64,000 nt of DNA from Cycas panzhihuaensis (Eukaryota; Cycadophyta): assembly GCA_023213395.1 (NCBI GenBank), contig CM041465.1:142421741-142485740 (forward strand). Reading direction: 5' to 3'. The position numbers and the translations under genes were made by a program. The notes under the pieces are model-generated. The model worked only from the letters and a program-made list of their open reading frames with translations, was not told the origin of the DNA and did no database searches. Of this stretch, positions 46,901-58,849 are shown one piece after another (within the stretch, counting starts at the first letter, position 1; every line of letters starts with the position of its first letter).

Positions 46901-47199
46901 GGATGCATAATGCTATGAACTAACCACCAAAGTAGCCTCCAAAGGTGTCATCATGGCAATCAATTAGGGCAACTTAAGGTTTAGAGAGTGAAATACATTA
47001 TAATAAAAACCCGTCAAAGGAATGCTTATATAAGATATTATCTAAGAGGAGTTTTAGTGAGTAGAGGACCTTACCCTTCTTCTCTTCTTAGAATTAGCAT
47101 TAGGAGGATATGTTTAGTCTAAGAGGTAAGCTTGAATATCTTTATACTTGTTTGGGTTAATACGAACAATGTCAAATTGAAGGATATGCTTATCTAGGA

Positions 47200-48020
47200 G
47201 TGAGTCATTGACAGTAATAGGATCATGATTAAGAAGTGGTGCTAAAGTAAGCTACTCAATAATGACCATTTTCATTTTTCACTTATAATTGAGTATTTAT
47301 AAGTCAAATTATTATAATAATATATCCCATCTACCAGCTCATCTAGTGAGGTCAATCTTGGTGAGGAGAGGATAGATTAGGTTAGATTATACAATCATAA
47401 TGGTAGTATTACTGAATAGGTAATGTTAGAGATTTTTTGTGGCATAGATCGAAGCTAAATACTCTTTTATTTTTTAAATATAGAGTAGTTAAGATATACA
47501 ACCATCGAAGTATGACTAATGATGTAAATTTCTCACTCTCTTGTAAACTCATCTTCTTAGGCCAACATGGCACTAAGAGATTCCTCGATAGAAGAAGTAT
47601 ATAAAATGAATGGTTTATTAAAATGTGGCAGGGAAAGTATAAGAGTTGAGATCAAGGTTTATTTGAATTTAGTAAAAGATTCTTAGGTAGTTATGGTATA
47701 TTTAATAGAAGCACCTTTCTTGAGAAGGTTGATTAAGGGTTTAGCATTAAGAGAAAAATCAACAAGAAATCAATGTAGAAAGCCAAGTCTCTCTAGGAAG
47801 GACTCGACTTATTTTTTAGTACAAGGTGGAGGCATTTCAAGGATTGGTCCATGGCATAAAATTGGTAGGTTCACATGCCATTTTCCATTCTAAGTAAAAA
47901 ATTTTGAAGCTCTGGCTAGCATTGAGCTATGCTAAAGTTGAGATAAAGGAGATTCTGGCTTACCACTGATGAGTGAGGAAATCTAAGATTTGGAGGCCTT
48001 TATACGAGTCCTGTCTCAAG
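47200..48020 (-). pseudogene. Gypsy-C RT end and RNase H
   Basis: On the minus strand: GPILEMPPPCTKK (the RT-RNase H junction motif), ESFLERLGFLH, LLKKGASIKYTI, then LILSLPHFNKPFILYTSSIE and LSAMLA (start of RNase H with the catalytic Asp region altered to TSS). A degraded remainder extends to about 47200. The beginning of this RT lies on the far side of the K2 insertion at 56633-57110. Confidence 0.75.
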
Positions 48021-48059
48021 GATCTACTACCTGATCTGAGGCCACCAAAGTATTTTGTC

Positions 48060-49079
48060 TAATATTTTTTTCACAACTGAAAGAAAAATAAGAGATCTTC
48101 TATTATCAAAAAATTTGATATCCTGTAATAGCTTTTTAGCTCCTTCAACTTCTATTACTATAAATTTTGATATATTGCTCAACTCTGTGATATGTTCTAT
48201 GGTGCTTATATGTTATAATATTATTAGGTTGAAACCCATATTTGCTCATCCTATCCAAGAATAAACATGCAGACTCAGGATGATCCATTTCACAAATGGC
48301 CTTAATGATGATATTATTAGTTTTCAGGTTGGAAAATGTGCCAAATCTATTTATATCCAAATATAAATCACAAGCTATTTTATGGTTTTTTACTTCAATA
48401 GGGGTACTGAGAATGGAATTAGGGGATTTAAGCTAGGGATATTCCATGATGTTTAAAGCAAAGAGTTCTTATAGAAAACCTTTTAAAGTTTCGCTTGAGT
48501 CCTTATGCTCATCTGGGTTTAGACCAATCTTCAGTTCCTAGTTGTACTGTCATTAGTACACATGAATTCAATTGTTGAAACTAAAGTGGTAGGGATTAAC
48601 AAAAATAAGGTGAGATGGTTTCAATGATTTGATGACTAACAAGTGCTACACAAGATTAGCTTGGTGCAATATAATCAAATTATGATTTCTATATAGATGC
48701 ATAGATACCAAGCACTCTAAAAAGCTTAATAGAGCATATTGAATTAAAATAGGCACAATTACCCATAATATCTAGTCTAGAAGTATGTGTTCCATTATGT
48801 TAGGGTTGAAAGAGCACAATACGGTATAAAGCTTCTGCCTATAGTTTGACGTTTTCAAGCTCTAACATCTTAATAAGTCCTATTGTATAAGAAAATCTTT
48901 GGCGTCAACCTGAGATCCTAGTGGAGAAACCTCATCTCGTAGGATGTATGACCAGCATAAACAATAGACTATTGTATATATGGAAGCTCTTGTATGCTTG
49001 TCTTGATTACTGGTATGTCCCTACAATCACAAAAACATTGGCATCTGCTTTACATGTCATCCCACTACCCCTGTAAACC
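48060..49079. other. Unassigned, 5' part of K2 or another insert
   Basis: It lies between the broken Gypsy-C RT and recognisable K2. A minus frame at 48145-48360 contains ICEMDHPESACLFLDRM, like a short retroelement zinc-binding or linker segment, but I cannot place it. The K2 5' LTR should be here and was not found. Confidence 0.35.
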
Positions 49080-49886
49080 TATAATCAATGGTGGTGCATA
49101 AAAATGTTGAAGCAAAAATGAAGAACGAAGATATGGTGTAACCCTAAAAAATTAGGGTTAATATTATTTTAATAAAACAATTTTTTTGATTTTGAAGTTT
49201 GGTAAAATTAATTTATTTTTCAAATCCATCTATTTTTTAATATTTGAAAAACTAGATTTAACTATATTAGATAATTATTTCATGTTTGTTAGCCCCCTTT
49301 TTGTTCAACTCCTAGTTGAATGAGATTCCTATATGACCTTTAACTACTCAACAAAATGGGTTTAACCCTATTTTTCATCTTTTATGGAATCATCATCATA
49401 TTTTTTAATGATAACTGGAGCTAGGAGGCTCCGTTTGTAGTCCCCTTAGTTATGTTGGATTCGTAACAGAGAGATCTTTCCTTTGGCAAGTTACTTGATA
49501 TTGTTTAGAGCTATTTTGAGGAAGAAATTTCACTCTATTTAATTCAAAAGTTCTATTTATTTATTTTTCTTTATTTTTTCAACATCTTCAAGCATATATA
49601 TGTATTTTTAAAGGCTTTATGATATTTATTGATATGATATACCCCAAATGAGGGAGATAACATATATTAAAGTCTCTTTTTTTGGCTCTAGAGAACCTAT
49701 TTTGAGCTTCATTATATGAGAGAGAGTCATTCATGTAATATTTGAGTCACATTTATCTTTTAAGTCACATAAAAACATTTATTGTTAGGTTTTTAGCCCA
49801 TGGTGGCATGATGTAAGCCTAAAGATGTATGTTTTCAGCCCATGAGGTGATTTGAGACCATTTGAATACTGCGTGCATTCCTATAC
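49080..49886 (+). mobile_element. K2: old family-K element, left part
   Basis: Plus-strand sequence that aligns, by eye at about 65-75 %, to the reverse complement of K1 from about 25590 to 24780. Landmarks are the telobox inverted repeat (49139-49160), GATTCGTAACAGAGAGATCT (K1 minus: GATCCGTAACAGAGAGAG), GCCCATGGTGGCA and AGCCCATGAGG. No kinesin-like sequence is visible upstream of 49080. It is interrupted at about 49887 and resumes near 55536. Confidence 0.7.
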
Positions 49887-49999
49887 TATTGAGAAAACCT
49901 AGTCTAAATAACCAAAACCAACCATTGAGATCTATCTATTTTGTAATAATAATAAAGATTTGAAACTATAATAAATACAAGTATATAAAACCATAGATC
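49887..49999 (-). repeat. Probable solo LTR of Copia-2 family, left part
   Basis: Starts CTATTGAGAA, with AGATCTATCTATTTTG and TATATAAAACCAT, resembling the first 110 bp of the Copia-2 LTR. It breaks at the Copia-3 insertion and resumes at 54994. No primer site or internal sequence flanks it, hence 'solo'. Confidence 0.5.
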
Positions 50000-50495
50000 T
50001 GAAGAGAAAATATAACCACAAAAGCAATGTGATAACATAACTCTAAACCATGTAAAGGACAAATAACATAAATAAATCAAACACTTAACAAAGAACTACA
50101 GGAGATTTAGGTCTAAGCATAGATATTTTAGTAATTTGAGCAATAGCTAAAGAATTATAGAGATGAATAAACCCAACTCTTCTCCTAGGCTCATCCATGT
50201 TTGTATCATGTTACATGTGTTGTTACATAAGAATATATAGATACAACATTATAAGATACTACTTTGCAGTTTTACAATACAATGGACATAAACCATGGGC
50301 TGATAAAAGACCCCTACAAGACACCTAAAAAATTTTCTCGGGGACTCTTGCCCCTGAACCCTTGCCTGGGGGGGCGCTAGCCCCCTAGACCCCCAAGTTG
50401 GGGGGCCTATAATGGGCCCTCGGACCCCCACAAAGGGGCTCGAGTGTAACACCTATACCCATGTAACACTTGTAAAGTGTTCAACATATCTAACG
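50000..50495 (-). repeat. Copia-3 3' LTR with GC block
   Basis: It aligns to 54603-54993 except for 50316-50420, which contains two GC hairpins (GGGGG-cgctag-CCCCC near 50370-50385; CCCCC-aagtt-GGGGG at 50390-50404). Confidence 0.9.
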
Positions 50496-50509
50496 ATCTC
50501 CCACTTGTT

Positions 50510-51960
50510 GAACACTTTATAAGAAAACCTACATACACAACTACTGAATGTCAAAATCATAAATACCCATTGCAATTCTACACAATTTAAAATTTTCTGT
50601 GCTAATAATCTTAGTCAATGAGTTCACAACATTTTCTTGTATAGCAATCTTCTGCAAATCCACCTTGTGATTTTGAACTATTTCCCTCACAAAATGGAAC
50701 TACACATCAATATGCTTCTACCAAGCATGAAGAATGGGGTTCTTTGCTAGGTAGATTGCACTTTAACTATCATAATCTATCCTCATAACATCCTGCTTAA
50801 AGCCAATATCTATGCATAATTTCTATAAGTAAACTGCTTCCTTGTATGTATGAGTAACAATCATATACTCTGTTTCTATACTAGAGAGTATCACAACTTG
50901 TTATCTTTTACTCATCTAGCTGACTGCACCACCACAAAGGGTAAAAACATACCTGCTCATAGATATTTTACTGTCAAGATCTCCAATCTAATTAGCATCA
51001 ACTAAACCTCTCAGGTTCATTGTTCTACTCTCCTTGGGATCTCTTTAATAGCAAATTCCATAGTTTGATGTACCTTACATATACCTAAAAATCATTTTTA
51101 CAACTGCCTAACGCTCCCTGACTGGGTTTAATATATACCTGCTAACTACTCCCACTGCATGGGTAATGTCTAGTCAAGTGTAAACCATTGCATACATCAG
51201 GCTACTAACAACACTAGCATAAGGGGTAAATGCCGTGTCTTCAACTTCTTAGTGAGTCTTTGAGTATTATTCAGTTGATAATTTTAAACCAATAGGAAGA
51301 TGAATATTAACTAGTTTACTATCATGCAACCTGAATCGTTGTAATATTGTCTCAATATACCACCTTTGGCTAAGCCAAATCTTCTTGTTTCTCCTATTCC
51401 TTTTAATCTCAATGCCTAAAATAAGATATGCAACACCAAGGTCCTTCATCTTAAAGTGAGATTCCAATTGATCTTTTACAAGTTGGTTACTTCCTTTATT
51501 ATTACCAACTAAAAGTATGCCATCAACATATAAAGATAGAATAACAAAATGATCACCAACCTACTTATAATAAACACAATGATCTACTTTTCTATGCATA
51601 AAGCCATCTTCTAACATATGTGAATCAAACTTTTGATACCACAACCTTGGTGATTGTTTTAAGTCATATAATGACTTCTTCAACCTACACACTATATTCT
51701 CTTTTCCTACAACTTCGAACCCTTCAGGTTGCAACATATAAATTTCTTCCTCAAGGTCACTATGAAGAAATGCAGTCTTCATATCTATTTGATCCACCTC
51801 AAGGTTATAGGTAGCTACTATAGCTAACAAAAATCTAATTAAAGTAACTTTTGTAAGAGGAGAAAATACCTCATCAAAATCTATTCCTTTAACCTGGGAA
51901 TAGCCCTTTGCTACCAAGCAAGCCTTGTATTTTTTCACAATACCATCTACCTAGAACTTC
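50510..51960 (-). pseudogene. Copia-3 RT and RNase H, broken
   Basis: The longest open block (51938-51561, 125 codons) reads YKACLVAKGYSQVKGIDF, DEVFSPLTKVTLIRFLLA, then MKTAFLHSDLEEEIYMLQPE and LKKSLYDLKQSPRLWYQKF. The catalytic box downstream reads LYVDGILLVG, so the second Asp of YVDD is Gly. Then 51467-51267: KMKDLGVAYLILGIEIKR and WYIETILQRFRLHDSKL. RNase H traces to about 50510 include HIDVQFHFVRE and LTKIISTENF. Inactive. Confidence 0.85.
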
Positions 51961-52354
51961 TTCTTAAAGATCCATTTATTATTAATAGGTTTTCTACCAT
52001 CAGGTAGATCCACCAAATTCCATGTATTATTTTTTCCCAAGGCTATCATTTCTTCTTACACGGCCTTCATCCAGAGTTGTCTCTCTTTTGACTTTAGAGC
52101 CTCCTAAATAATACTTAGATCACCAACTGTAGTAGATAAAACAAAAGAGTAGCAATAAAAGTATTCAAGAATATGCCTGTTAGGCTATCTTCTCTCATGA
52201 GTTGATCTCTTTTAGATGTGGGGTTCTTGAGGTTGAGCTACCTCTATAACTGGTTCTTCCTCTTCAACTGACTCATATTCTGATGTAGAATCTTCATCAC
52301 TTACTTCAAATTATTCCTTCTTAGAGTGTCCCTCCTTTGATTTTTCATCCTACT

Positions 52355-53065
52355 TTAGAGACTTGAACTTCTCTCTAAAGACAACATCATAGTTATACAC
52401 AACATTTTGTGTTTCAATGTTATAAAGCTTATACCCTTTAACACCATCACCATAGCCAATGAAAATAGTCTTTTGTACTTTAAAATCAAGCTTAGTCCTT
52501 TGCTATTTAGGAACATGTATAAAAGCTTCACAACTAAACACTCTAAGGTGACCAAGAGATGGTTTCTTACCATACCACACTTCTTTAGGTGTTTTGCATA
52601 CTAAGGCAGATGTTGGTGATCTATTTATCAGGTAGCTTGCAGTCATCATAACCTCTGCCTAGAATTTCTTCTCTAATCTAGTAATACTAAACATACTTCT
52701 TGATCTCTCCAGTAAACTCCTATTCATCCTTTTAGAAACTCCATTATGCTGTGATATATAGGAAATTATCTTTTGACTTACTATCCCATACTACTTACAG
52801 AACTGCTCAAATTCCTTTGAGAAAAACTCACCTCCATGATTAGTCCTCATTACCTTGATCTACTTGTCACTCTGATTCTTGACCAAGGCCTTGAATTCTT
52901 TGAATTTACTGAAGACTTTAGATTTCTACTTGAGAAAGTACAACCATGTGTTTCTCGAAAAATCATCCATAAATGAGACAAAGTATTTAGACACACCTAA
53001 TTAGGGTATATCAATAGGTCCAAAAATATTGTTGTGCACCAATTGTAGAATACCCTTTACTCTCT
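52355..53065 (-). pseudogene. Copia-3 integrase, broken
   Basis: Heavily stopped. Positions and short blocks match the copia integrase (FSRNTWLYFLK with stops near 52930, the NRSLLERSRSMFSITRL-like tract near 52690-52740, and a HLRVFSCEAFIHVP-like tract near 52520-52560). It lies between the protease and RT blocks as expected. Confidence 0.65.
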
Positions 53066-54590
53066 TCAAGCTTGAAGGAAAACTGACTTGATTCTATTTG
53101 TCATATACACAATACTCACAGAAATCAAAATCAAAGGAGCCATTAATTCCGTAGATGTATTTTGCCATATCTTTGGAGAATAAATCATGGAGGCCTTTCT
53201 CTCTAATATGGACCAATCTCTAATGCCACAACATAGTTTTACTAGCAAGTGATATTTAAATCCCTCCTTCATTATTACTACTTTTGTAATAGTTAGACTG
53301 TAACTTCTAGCACATATTGTACTTACATCAAGCTTGTATAGTGTTCCAAATTGGATCCCTCTTGCTAACACCAACACTTCTCAAACCATTCTACATCTGT
53401 CTTTATTAAAGATCACTTCTTTTCCTACATCACCCAATTGATTGACAGACAATAGAATCATAACCAAACTAAGAATATGACTCACATTAGGGATGGTTTT
53501 AACTCTTCCATCCTTAAATTGAACATTTACCCTTCCATGACCCATAATTTTATATGGGTAATAATCCCTAAGAAATACCTCACCTCCATCAATCCTTATA
53601 TATTCACAAAACTAATCCCTATAGGGAGTAACATGAAGCGAAGCACCAGAGTGAATTAACCAAGACTCAAGATTTGACAACTTACCTAAGGTTACCAAAT
53701 AAACATCACCATCAACTTCATTGGAGGATTTTATTACCGTGGAAGAAGTAGCTTCAGGTGACTTTCCCTTGTTAACCTTGACTTAACACTAGCTCTTCAT
53801 ATGGACATCCTTCCCTCATCTCTAACATACCAAAGGTTCTCTACCTAGAGATTTGGATTTTCCTCTAGATTTTGGCCATCTGTTCCTAGGCCTTTATTGG
53901 TCATGATCCAACGTTCAACCTCTCACTGCTAATGCTTCTTTCAAATAATCCTTAGAAGATTTTTACCTTATCTCTTCTAATAGTAGAGCAGTAACAACAT
54001 CATTAAATTTTAGGGTGACAACAACTGTGCTACTAATCGTCATCACAAGATTATCCCAGGAATCAAGAAATGAATATAGCAAGGTAATACACTTGTCTTC
54101 TTCAGACATTATTACCCCAACTGAAACAAGCTGGCTCACCACATTGTTAAATGTAGTGAGATGATCTACAACTACATCTCCATCACTCATCCTAAGTGAA
54201 TACAACTTTTTCTAAAGAAATAGTTTGTTAACCAGGGACTTTGTCTGATATAAAGCCTCTAACTTTCTCCACAGATCTTTGGTCATAGACTTTGTGGCAG
54301 CATTTAACAACACCATGTCTGAAAGGTATAACCTTATCAAACTAATTGACTTTCAATCAAGCTTCTTCCAGTCTTCATCACCCATAGTCATGGGCTTTGT
54401 TCCTGCTACAATGATCCACTAATCCTTCTTGACGAGGATATCTTCTATCTCTAGTTTCCATAGCTCAAAGTTCTAGCCATTAAACTTTTGAATCCCCATC
54501 TTTATAGTGATTTCGATGATCTTCACACTCAAGTTCACCGCTGAAGGCTACCACTTACCAAATGGCTTCCCATAGAACTAAAACCTTAGC
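53066..54590 (-). pseudogene. Copia-3 gag and protease, broken
   Basis: Gag middle at 54205-53963: LYSLRMSDGDVVVDHLTTFN, then VGVIMSEEDKCITLLYSFLD (UBN2-type gag). The zinc knuckle near 53840-53870 is lost (LWYVRDEGRMSI for CxxC...H...C). The protease loop near 53640-53660 reads WLIHSGASLHVTP, so the catalytic Asp is His, followed by the usual beta-strand pattern IMGHGRVNVQFKDGRVKTIP. 53377-53066 is the preintegrase region. Decay is by scattered substitutions. Confidence 0.8.
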
Positions 54591-54602
54591 TCTGATACTA
54601 AA

Positions 54603-54993
54603 TGAAGAAAAAATATAACTGCAGAAGTAATGTGATAACAAAATTCTAAACCATGCAAAGAATAAATAACATAAACAAATCAAGTGCTCAATAAAGAACA
54701 CCAGGAGATTCGGGCCTAAGCATAGATCTTTTATTAATCTAAGTAACAACTAAATAATTACAGAGATGAATAAACTCTAACTCTTCTCCTTGACTCACCC
54801 ATGTCTATATCATGTTACATGTTTCATTACATAAGAATATATAGACACAACATTATAAGATACCACTTTATGGTTTTATAATACAATGTGCATAAACCAT
54901 GGGCTGACAATGGGCCCCTAAACTCCCACAAAGGGGCTCGGCTGTAACACCTATACCTATGTAACACTTGTAAAGTGTTCAACATATCTAACA
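54603..54993 (-). repeat. Copia-3 5' LTR
   Basis: Begins TGAAGAAAAAATATAAC, ends CATATCTAACA, 391 bp. It lacks the GC block of its mate. Confidence 0.9.
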
Positions 54994-55535
54994 AGATCAT
55001 TCAACATATATAAGAAAGCATATACATTACCTAATACATAGAATTTAATGTGGTAAAACCCTAGAAGACTACTAGGAAAACATCCACATGGGAAAGGTAT
55101 TGATCTTCATTGGTCAAGAATGAAAGATTTGTACATGCAGCTACCATAGAATTTTCATAATAGTAACAACTAATAATTGGTCACTCATAATGCAATGAAA
55201 TATAATACAATATAATACAATTACCTTAAAAATGGATTACAAGAGAAGGTACATCAATTGTAGCTATTAGATATAAATCTTTTTTATGAACAACCTAGAT
55301 TCCCTTTATAATTTGATAGGTTTTGAGCCCTAGAATTTTGTGTTGGGGCCTACTACCCTTGAAGCTCTATTTGTGTAGGGGGTGGGGGTAAGGGGGTTCC
55401 ATTTCGCCCCATACCCCCTAGCCAAGGGCAGCTACCACACCCCTTAGATCCCTCTAAAGAAAGATTGGTGGGGAAATCTATATCAATTAAGGCCTAAAAA
55501 ATTAAGCCTGCTTATAATTATTATTACATATCCAA
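54994..55535 (-). repeat. Probable solo LTR of Copia-2 family, right part
   Basis: Continues the LTR after Copia-3: ATATAAGAAAGCATATACAT, TGGTAAAACCCTAGAAGACTA, then CACATGGGAAAGGTATTGAT, all as in the Copia-2 LTR. A GC hairpin region lies at 55377-55420 (GGGGGT ... ACCCCC). The end near 55535 is approximate. Confidence 0.6.
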
Positions 55536-55811
55536 TACATACAAGAAAGAGGTGGGACACTCTTATTATCATTGATTGATCCAAGTACACAAAAGAACAT
55601 CCTAGTTAACTGGCAGTTATAATGGCTAGCTACCCATGTGGTCTAGTGGATGGTGTTCTCTTTATATGGATATCAGTAGCTCATTATATTATTGCAACAA
55701 TTATGATTCAACCTATATAAAGATTTAGCACATTTTATTTGAAGACTACTTACATTCCCATACAAACAAGAGGTGGGATACTATTATAGCTACTCTTGCT
55801 ATCACTGATTG

Positions 55812-55855
<44 letters not shown>

Positions 55856-56294
55856 ACACATACACAAAGGAACATCCTAATTAATTGATAGTCACAGTGG
55901 CTAGCTACCCATATGGTTGAATGGATAGTGTTCTCTTTATATAGACATTAGTAGCCCATTATATCATTGTAGTAGATTATGATTTAGCTTATTTGAAAAC
56001 TTGACACTTTTATGTGATGATTGCCTATATTCTTATACAAGCAAGGGGTGGGACAATTTTATAATTACTCTTATTGGTACTGATTAAACCTTGTATATAA
56101 AGGAAGTTCTTACTCATCTAGAAGTTACAATGACTAGTTCCCCATACATTTCTATAGATGGACTTTACTTCATATGGACATCGGTAGTTTATTATACTAT
56201 TACAACAACATTTGATCTAGTTTTTATTTGAAGACTCGACACTTATTCTTTGATGTGATATTTCATTATGTAATTGACTATTACAAGGGGGAAA
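55536..56294 (+). repeat. K2 right part: array of three ~215-270-bp repeats
   Basis: Three head-to-tail units begin near 55548, 55763 and 56036 (each opening AAG[A/C]AAG[A/G]GGTGGGA, then ATTGATTGAT and GGCTAGCTACCCAT or equivalents). They are homologous to the two 195-bp repeats of K1. The middle unit is lengthened by a CA microsatellite at 55814-55865. A polypurine tract AAGGGGGAAA at 56285-56294 precedes the LTR, fixing K2 on the plus strand. Confidence 0.8.
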
Positions 56295-56603
56295 TGTTGG
56301 GTGTAATGCCCAATTATATAATTATCCTCATGTAATTCTCTCTCTATATTATGTGTATTTTATATTTAAGGTTGTGGGCCATATAAAGATATGTGCCACC
56401 TTTAGATTGGTTAATGGGGTTCTCTCACTAACGGTGAGCATGTACTATAAGTATGTACATGCTTATTCTTTCTAATTTAAATTTTGGCCAATTCTCTATA
56501 TCTGTGTTCATTTATTGTACATACTTTATTTTATTTGTTCATCATTGTTATATCTTTAACTTACCATTATCCTTTATATGTATTGCATTTTTAATTTCTA
56601 ACA
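56295..56603 (+). repeat. K2 3' LTR (309 bp)
   Basis: Starts TGTTGGGTGTAAT and ends TTTCTAACA. It aligns to the reverse complement of the K1 LTR (shared GTTGTGGGCCA, ATATGTGCCACCT, ACTATAAGTATGTAC, TTTTGGCCAATTCTC) at about 75 % by eye, so it is the same family but much older. Confidence 0.85.
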
Positions 56604-56632
56604 CAGTATTAGGGTTCTATGTTTAATTTTCT

Positions 56633-57110
56633 AGCAATAGGCCCAACATATCATTAAGATAGACTGCTATAGTGCTCCCTAATAGGTCATAAAAAATAGA
56701 AACTACCACCTACTGATAGGTAACATAAACATTTTTTATATCAAATACGATGACCTTATAAATGAATATGCCCCATGGTGTGATGAAAATAGTCTTATAG
56801 CAATCTTTAAGAGTAATAAGGATTTTGTTATACCCTAAAAAACCATCCATAAGGGATATCACTTTAAAATTAGTTATTTGATCCTAAATTTAATCAATGA
56901 AAGGTAGCAAAAAGTTATCCTTAAGGCAGGAATCATTTACATATAAAAGAATAATACAAATTCTAATAGAACTATTTCTTTTATTATAAGAATAATGTTG
57001 GATACCCATTGAGAATAAATGATTTAATCAATAAATCCTACCTTTAGGAGTTTTTCCACCTTTTGTTTAATGGTAATGGAAAGTTGAGGATAAATAGGCC
57101 TCTATTTTTT
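56633..57110 (-). pseudogene. Gypsy-C reverse transcriptase, first part
   Basis: On the minus strand: PQLSITIKQKVEKLLKVGFI, then SLMDGF, GYNKILITLKDC, YKTIFITPWGIFIYKVIVFD (a signature of plant Athila/Tat-like gypsy RT: 'T-P-W-G-x-F-x-Y-x-V-x-P-F') and DLLGSTIAVYLNDMLGLL. The catalytic pair YxDDM reads YLNDM, so the first Asp is Asn. The reading ends at the right end of K2, and the remainder of RT lies left of K2 near 47.9-48.0 kb. Confidence 0.75.
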
Positions 57111-58082
57111 ATGTTTGGTTTTGGACCTAGGGATAGTAGTGATGTTATAGACCATAACATCTGAATGAAGGCCCTTTATATTTGAGTAATCCCATGCAAA
57201 AATAGAGAAAAAATTGATGAAGAGGTCATGTAACTATTCTACTAAAGGGGAACAACTAGTGCCAACCTTGATTACTTTAGACTCCTCTTGAGTTCCTAAG
57301 TTGACATCAATGGTGTCTTTGACTAGCATAGTATTTTCCTCTTCAAAGTAATAAGGAGCCTAATTGAGTGGTAATGTTAAAGAAGTGACTTCATAGTCAG
57401 AGATTGATAAAGATGAGTTAATCTATATGTATTTAATAGAACCAAGCTTACCATGATTCAGAAAAAGATTAGGAGAAGATCCTTATAAATGCTCAAGAAT
57501 AACCTCGTCATTCTCAAAATGATCTAGGTGAAGGATGATTTTGGGGAGTAAGTAGAGATCACAAGGAGGAGCATGAGGGAAATGACTTGAGGAGGTTAAC
57601 CATAGTGATCAAGAAACTAATGTGAAAGGGATAACATTAACAAGGGTACATTTCATTTGTGGAGGGATTATTTAGATAGGAAAACTCTAATCAAGTTGTG
57701 CTAGGAGATGAAATTCAGACTCCATGAATAGTTGGAATATAATATAACTAGAAGAGTTAGTAATGAAAGATTAAATTCTAATTGATTTATCAAATGAAAA
57801 GGTTTCCACATGATTAGGAGAAGAGTTATCTTTCATGAAGGTAATGGTAAATATATAGATTGCTTTAACTTCCCCATAATTAGGTTAAGGCATGGATTCC
57901 ATGTCAAAATATTAGCCAAACCCTAAAAAGATAAAAGGGGATGAGGACTCTCCTTCCTCTTGAATAATTTTAACTAGTAGGACATTCTTTTGGATAGGTT
58001 TATTCTTACATTCAATGACTTTAAGCTCTCCTTCATGGATAAACTTGAGTTTATTAAATAATAAAGAACAAACTGTTAGCAT
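57111..58082 (-). other. Gypsy-C protease-RT linker, decayed
   Basis: No motif recognised. By position it is the spacer between the retropepsin and RT domains of Gypsy-C. Confidence 0.4.
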
Positions 58083-58478
58083 TTAATTGATGCAAGGTTG
58101 ATCTAAAAGCATGTTAAACTCAAGGTCAAAGTTAATGATGGTGACTTCTTCTATAATAGTTTTGCCTAGTAAAGTAAGAAGGAGAGTGACCAGGCTAATT
58201 GGGGCTTTCTTATTCTTATCATAGCCTTGGCAAACCCAATTAATAGGCTTATAAGCTAAAATCTCCAAGTCCTTTAGGATGTGTAAGGGGATAACATTAA
58301 TAAAAGAGTCTTCATCTACTATGTACCTCTTAATCCTAATATCATCCTTCATTATTTCAATATAGAAAGGAGTAGTCTCATTGTGATTTAGCCAGTCTTC
58401 ATTAAGTAACATAGTGGTGTCAAAGACCAAGCTAAGGATTTTAGGAGAACTAGGTCTAAATACTCCTACAATATCCAA
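58083..58478 (-). pseudogene. Gypsy-C retropepsin
   Basis: 131 open codons. TTPFYIEIMKDDIRIKRYIV then DEDSFINVIPLHILKDLEIL corresponds to the gypsy protease active-site strand (usual 'V-D-x-G-S-x-x-N-V-x-P'). The loop reads VDEDSFIN, so the conserved Gly after the catalytic Asp is altered. It ends TIINFDLEFNMLLDQPCIN, the equivalent of 'x-x-L-L-G-R-P-W-I-H'. This is one of the longest clean frames in Gypsy-C. Confidence 0.75.
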
Positions 58479-58849
58479 AAGAAGTTACCTTAGGTCAAGA
58501 TAACTTTTCAAGAGATCCATGATTAAGATTCTAGTATGAGTAGTTTTTAGCTCCTCTATAAGTAGGAAAAAACCTTCTTTAGTGAATAATGGTATAGATC
58601 TAAAGTAAATAGGTCTAATCAACAACTGAGGAGGTCACTTTAAAGACTTGTTCTTAGGTGGGACATTAAGGTCATGGGGTTTGGTTAAGGTAAAGGCTTT
58701 ATAAGCTTGTACCATATTAATGTGCTTTTTGGGCTTTTCCCCCTTTATAGGTAATTTGTTTCTAGGATTAACCTTTTTAGGGCCACATCTCTTTGGGGGA
58801 AAGCTTTTAGTTGAAGGTTCATTATCAAAGTTTAAAGAGTAATTTTCAT

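Larger units (their letters stand above)
50000..54993 (-). mobile_element. Copia-3: Ty1/copia element, minus strand
   Basis: A 4994-bp element with a perfect target duplication AGATC (49995-49999, 54994-54998). The left LTR is 50000-50495 and the right LTR 54603-54993. Both open TGAAGAG/A and end CAACATATCTAAC; the left has CG instead of the terminal CA. The left LTR is about 105 bp longer because of a GC-rich block. The primer site at 54589-54600 has one change (TAGTATCAGAGC). The minus-strand tract AAGTGGGAGATC precedes the 3' LTR. Gag, protease, integrase, RT and RNase H traces are all present. Confidence 0.93.

Noticed and set aside
48145-48360. Minus ORF resembling a PPR repeat (SACLFLDRMSKYGFQPNNII)
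   Set aside because: Only one partial repeat-like stretch, no second unit, and it lies inside nested retroelement DNA. More likely a retroelement segment.
56604-56617. CAGTATTAGGGTTC after the K2 LTR as a decayed Met primer site
   Set aside because: The polypurine tract before the LTR shows it is the 3' LTR, and the bases after it fit the interrupted Gypsy-C RT.
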